A DNA stretch of 7,875 bases from Oscillospiraceae bacterium (GTDB lineage: Bacteria > Bacillota > Clostridia > Oscillospirales > Oscillospiraceae), in NCBI GenBank assembly GCA_009785655.1, contig WQVW01000066.1, positions 1 to 7,875 of the forward strand, read 5' to 3'. Position 1 is the first letter of the stretch. The number at the start of each line of letters is the position of its first letter. Under the pieces are notes generated by a model. The model was not told where the DNA came from and did no database searches. It worked only from the letters and a program-made list of their open reading frames with translations. Shown here piece by piece: positions 5,329 to 7,875 of this stretch. A program made the position numbers and the translations under genes.

Positions 5329-5414
5329 GCCGGTGTGGCGGAATTGGTAGACGCACCTGACTCAAAATCAGACGGTCTCTGACTGTGCCGGTTCGAGTCC
5401 GGCCACCGGTACCA
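5329..5414 (+). tRNA. tRNA-Leu, anticodon CAA
   Basis: An 86-nt class II tRNA with encoded CCA. The acceptor stem is GCCGGTG (5329-5335) with CACCGGT (5404-5410; first pair G-U), discriminator A5411 and CCA 5412-5414. The D arm follows, with GGTAGACGC and the usual G13/A22 mismatch. The anticodon loop CTCAAAA (5361-5367) contains CAA at 5363-5365, decoding UUG. The long variable arm has a 5-bp stem (5373-5377/5381-5385), and the T arm is GCCGG TTCGAGT CCGGC (5387-5403). A long variable arm, A discriminator and CAA anticodon are decisive for leucine. The 27-43 position is a C-A mismatch (5356/5372), leaving 4 Watson-Crick pairs in the anticodon stem. Confidence 0.97.
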
Positions 5415-5457
5415 AAAACCGCAAGAGTAAGAAATTACCCTTGCGGTTTTTATTTTT
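5414..5457. terminator. Bidirectional terminator after tRNA-Leu and the ABC transporter
   Basis: AAAAACCGCAAG (5414-5425) pairs with CTTGCGGTTTTT (5440-5451). An inner 4-bp stem GTAA/TTAC is capped by a GAAA tetraloop (5431-5434). TATTTTTG follows on the + strand, and a T-run follows the hairpin on the minus strand. It can therefore end the tRNA transcript and, from the other side, the ABC transporter gene that stops at 5475. The first stem A belongs to the tRNA CCA end. Confidence 0.88.
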
Positions 5458-5474
5458 GTCTATTCGCCTAATTA

Positions 5475-7875
5475 TCACTCAGTCCGCAGTGCGACGACTG
5501 GGTCTTTCTTTGCTGCCATGCGGGATGGGAGCAGACCGGCGATGAATGATAGCAGCATACTGATCGCCACCAGCACCAAGGCACCGACAACAGGCAGCAA
5601 CGCCACGTTATTTATATCGGCGACACGGTATATGATCGCGTTTGCCGGTATCGTCAGCAACAGCGTCACAGCGATTCCCAATGCGCCCGCGACGAAGCCG
5701 ATAATCAGCGTTTCAGCGTTGAAAACCCTGGATATATCGCGCTTTGACGCGCCGATACTGCGTAGGATGCCGATTTCTTTCGTCCGCTCCAGCACGGAGA
5801 TGTATGTGATGATACCGATCATGATCGATGAAACGACGAATGAGATCGACACAAAAGCGATCAGCATATAACTAATTGCGTTGATAACCGTGGTGATAGA
5901 GCTCATCAGCAGACCCACAAGGTCGGTGTACGAGATCATGTACTCATCGCTCACACGCGCGTTATAGGCGTTGATATAGTCGATGATAGCTTCTTTATTC
6001 TCAAAGCTGGATGGGAAGATGTTGATGGCCGATGGGTTGTAAATATCCACCGCGCCCAGGATTCTGAGGTTCTCTTCAAAGGTTGCTATCGCATCGTTTT
6101 GCGCGGCGGATTCATTGAACATCGCAACAATCTGTTCGTCAGATGCACCGGCCTCTCGCATGCCGGAGACGTTGGCCATTGATTGTTCGCGGGTGTCGTC
6201 AGGCAGGGTGGCAATGAAAGCGTAGACATCGTCAATGCTGGCGAAAGCGGCGGCTTGTTCGGCGTCATCGAAGGCCATGCCGGTAAAGACGTTAATATTA
6301 GGGGATTGACGCTGTTCCGCAACAATTTCAGCGGAATTCGTCCGGTCGATTACGTACCGTGTTAGTGCGCTGGTGAACCCGACCACGCCGCTTTGCGCTG
6401 CGGCCACGGCATCCTCATTCGGGCGGAGTATGCCGACGATATTGATCTCAATCGCGTGATCAAACACGTCTTGCATATGGATAAAGTTGTCTGACAAGTC
6501 TGCCCAGCCGCTGTCTGTTCTGACAAAGCGGTCAGGCGGGAGGACGAGGCGATAGTTCAGCTCCAAAATTTCATCAAACGAAAAACTCAGCCCGCGCTGA
6601 TACTCAAGCTGCTGGCCGGCCATCCATGCCTGCTGCATATCGCGCAGATCCGAGGGGCCATACAGTCCCAGAGAATACATAACAATGTCACTGATTCTGC
6701 TGCCACCGCTGACGATCAATACAACATCGTGCGCGGACTCTGGCCAGCGCCCGGCCAACAGATCGTATTGGGACTCAAGGAACACGGGATTATCAATCAA
6801 TTCAACCCATATGTCGTTGTTGCCCATCATCGGCATTGAGAATGGCCCCGTATCCATTGGCCCCGTGCCCATGCCAATCACATCAAGCAGCGGATTTGGA
6901 TTGACACGGAAAAACCCGCCGGATTCATCTTCTCTATACAGATGCAAGTCAAGATCATAGCTAAAGGTAATCGCAGTCACAAGCGGGTCAAGTATCTCGG
7001 AATCGGCCTCAAGCTGCGCTTTAAAGCTGACGAGGTTGTTGGTGTGTACGTTTGTGAGCGTCATGTTCATCATTCGGTTCATGATGTTGTTGACATAGAT
7101 CCTGTCATCAGCACGAGGAGGGCGGTCACTTGGTGAGCCATCACCGTCCATTGTCTGCATGAAGGACACGAAATCAAACACTTCGCGCTGAACGACCAGC
7201 GGATATGAGGACAACGTCTCCTCTTCCACCCGTGCGATATATGTGGTCATTCCGTTTGACAGTGCGAGAATAAGTGCGATGCCAATAATTCCGATACTGC
7301 CGGCAAAAGCGGTCAGAAATGTGCGGGCTTTTTTTGTCATCAGGTTGTTCAAGCTGAGTGACAGCGCCATGAAAAACGACATGGAAACTTTGCCAGAGTC
7401 CTTATTTCCGGACACTGAATCTGCTTGATCTACCGGATCAGAGTCGCTGATAATCAGCCCGTCCAGCAAGCGGACGATGCGTGTCGAGTATTGATCCGCC
7501 AGCTCCGGATTATGCGTGACCATGATGACGAGTTTTTCCTTGGAAATCTCTTTCAGAATCTCCATTATCTGGACGCTGGTCTCACTATCAAGCGCGCCGG
7601 TTGGTTCGTCAGCCAGCAGGATATCAGGGTTGTTCACAAGGGCGCGGGCGATCGCCACACGCTGCATTTGCCCGCCGGAGAGCTGGTTCGGCTTCTTGTA
7701 AATTTGGTCGGCAAGTCCAACCTCCTGAAGCACCGCTTTCGCGCGATCCGTGCGCTCTTTCTTCGACACGCCGGAGAGGGTGAGGGCAAGCTCTACATTT
7801 GACAACACAGTCTGATGCGGAATGAGGTTGTACGACTGGAACACAAAGCCGACGGAGTGGTTGCGATAAGCGTCC
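5475..7875 (-). CDS. MacB-like fused ABC ATPase/FtsX permease (5'-truncated by window edge)
   Basis: About 800 residues are visible of a one-polypeptide ABC transporter. The frame stays open to base 7875, so the N-terminus with Walker A is outside the window; the GTG at 7844 is internal. In fragment numbering: Q-loop (VGFVFQ, Q13), ABC signature LSGGQ (65-69), Walker B DILLADE (84-90), switch histidine H121, a linker (about 140-165), a first membrane helix (about 190-215), a large extracytoplasmic domain (about 216-655), then three C-terminal helices near 665-692, 721-743 and 760-782. Between the second and third helices is the conserved FtsX loop VLERTKEIGILRSIGASKRDI. This is the MacB/LolCDE-type architecture, which moves substrates by mechanotransmission across the membrane and not through it. 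In Firmicutes such proteins serve in peptide or antibiotic export or envelope functions; the substrate here is unknown. The ectodomain is unusually methionine-rich in two stretches. Transcription probably ends at the hairpin 5414-5457. Confidence 0.93.
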   Translation of the reverse strand, partial: DAYRNHSVGFVFQSYNLIPHQTVLSNVELALTLSGVSKKERTDRAKAVLQEVGLADQIYKKPNQLSGGQMQRVAIARALVNNPDILLADEPTGALDSETSVQIMEILKEISKEKLVIMVTHNPELADQYSTRIVRLLDGLIISDSDPVDQADSVSGNKDSGKVSMSFFMALSLSLNNLMTKKARTFLTAFAGSIGIIGIALILALSNGMTTYIARVEEETLSSYPLVVQREVFDFVSFMQTMDGDGSPSDRPPRADDRIYVNNIMNRMMNMTLTNVHTNNLVSFKAQLEADSEILDPLVTAITFSYDLDLHLYREDESGGFFRVNPNPLLDVIGMGTGPMDTGPFSMPMMGNNDIWVELIDNPVFLESQYDLLAGRWPESAHDVVLIVSGGSRISDIVMYSLGLYGPSDLRDMQQAWMAGQQLEYQRGLSFSFDEILELNYRLVLPPDRFVRTDSGWADLSDNFIHMQDVFDHAIEINIVGILRPNEDAVAAAQSGVVGFTSALTRYVIDRTNSAEIVAEQRQSPNINVFTGMAFDDAEQAAAFASIDDVYAFIATLPDDTREQSMANVSGMREAGASDEQIVAMFNESAAQNDAIATFEENLRILGAVDIYNPSAINIFPSSFENKEAIIDYINAYNARVSDEYMISYTDLVGLLMSSITTVINAISYMLIAFVSISFVVSSIMIGIITYISVLERTKEIGILRSIGASKRDISRVFNAETLIIGFVAGALGIAVTLLLTIPANAIIYRVADINNVALLPVVGALVLVAISMLLSFIAGLLPSRMAAKKDPVVALRTE

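Noticed and set aside
5329..5414. tRNA gene as an integration site of a mobile element
   Set aside because: No integrase gene and no repeat of the tRNA 3' end are visible; the gene is followed directly by its own terminator.

Overview
The window looks like chromosomal DNA of an uncultured or little-studied Clostridia-like Firmicute. The evidence is the roughly balanced base composition, strong AAGGAGG ribosome binding sites, sigma-A type promoters with 17-bp spacers, short-loop intrinsic terminators, a CCA-encoding tRNA-Leu, and gene families common in anaerobic Firmicutes (tungsten-type aldehyde:ferredoxin oxidoreductase, DUF1848, fused ABC ATPase-permease). This placement is an inference; there is no rRNA or marker phylogeny here.

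Left part, + strand (1-2827): the C-terminal anticodon-binding half of glutaminyl-tRNA synthetase is followed, after a 56-bp gap holding an imperfect palindrome, by an aldehyde:ferredoxin oxidoreductase-family gene. That gene overlaps by 4 bp (ATGA) with a MoaD/ThiS-like sulfur-carrier gene. The last two form an obvious functional pair: a tungsto/molybdopterin enzyme and a carrier of the kind that donates sulfur for pterin cofactor synthesis.

Middle (2828-3247): a protein-free stretch of about 420 bp holds a complete non-coding RNA unit: a near-perfect promoter (TTGACA, 17 bp, TATATT), about 245 nt of highly structured RNA with a long-range closing stem, and a 13-bp perfect-stem terminator. 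It resembles the raiA-motif class of large structured RNAs, but that name comes from recognition only and needs a covariance-model search. It is the most interesting element in the window. A second promoter then drives a monocistronic VOC/glyoxalase-type gene.

Right part, mainly - strand (3642-7875): a bidirectional terminator separates the VOC gene from a convergent two-gene operon. This operon encodes an HD-domain phosphohydrolase (probable TTG start) translationally coupled to a DUF1848 protein with a C-terminal radical-SAM-like CxxxCxxC cluster. The operon promoter lies back to back with the promoter of a tRNA-Leu(CAA) gene on the + strand. A second bidirectional hairpin ends the tRNA and also a large MacB-like fused ABC ATPase/permease, whose 5' end (including Walker A) lies beyond the right edge.

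No CRISPR array, insertion sequence, phage gene or integration junction was seen. Apart from the structured RNA and the HD/DUF1848 pair, the gene content is ordinary chromosomal housekeeping and metabolism.
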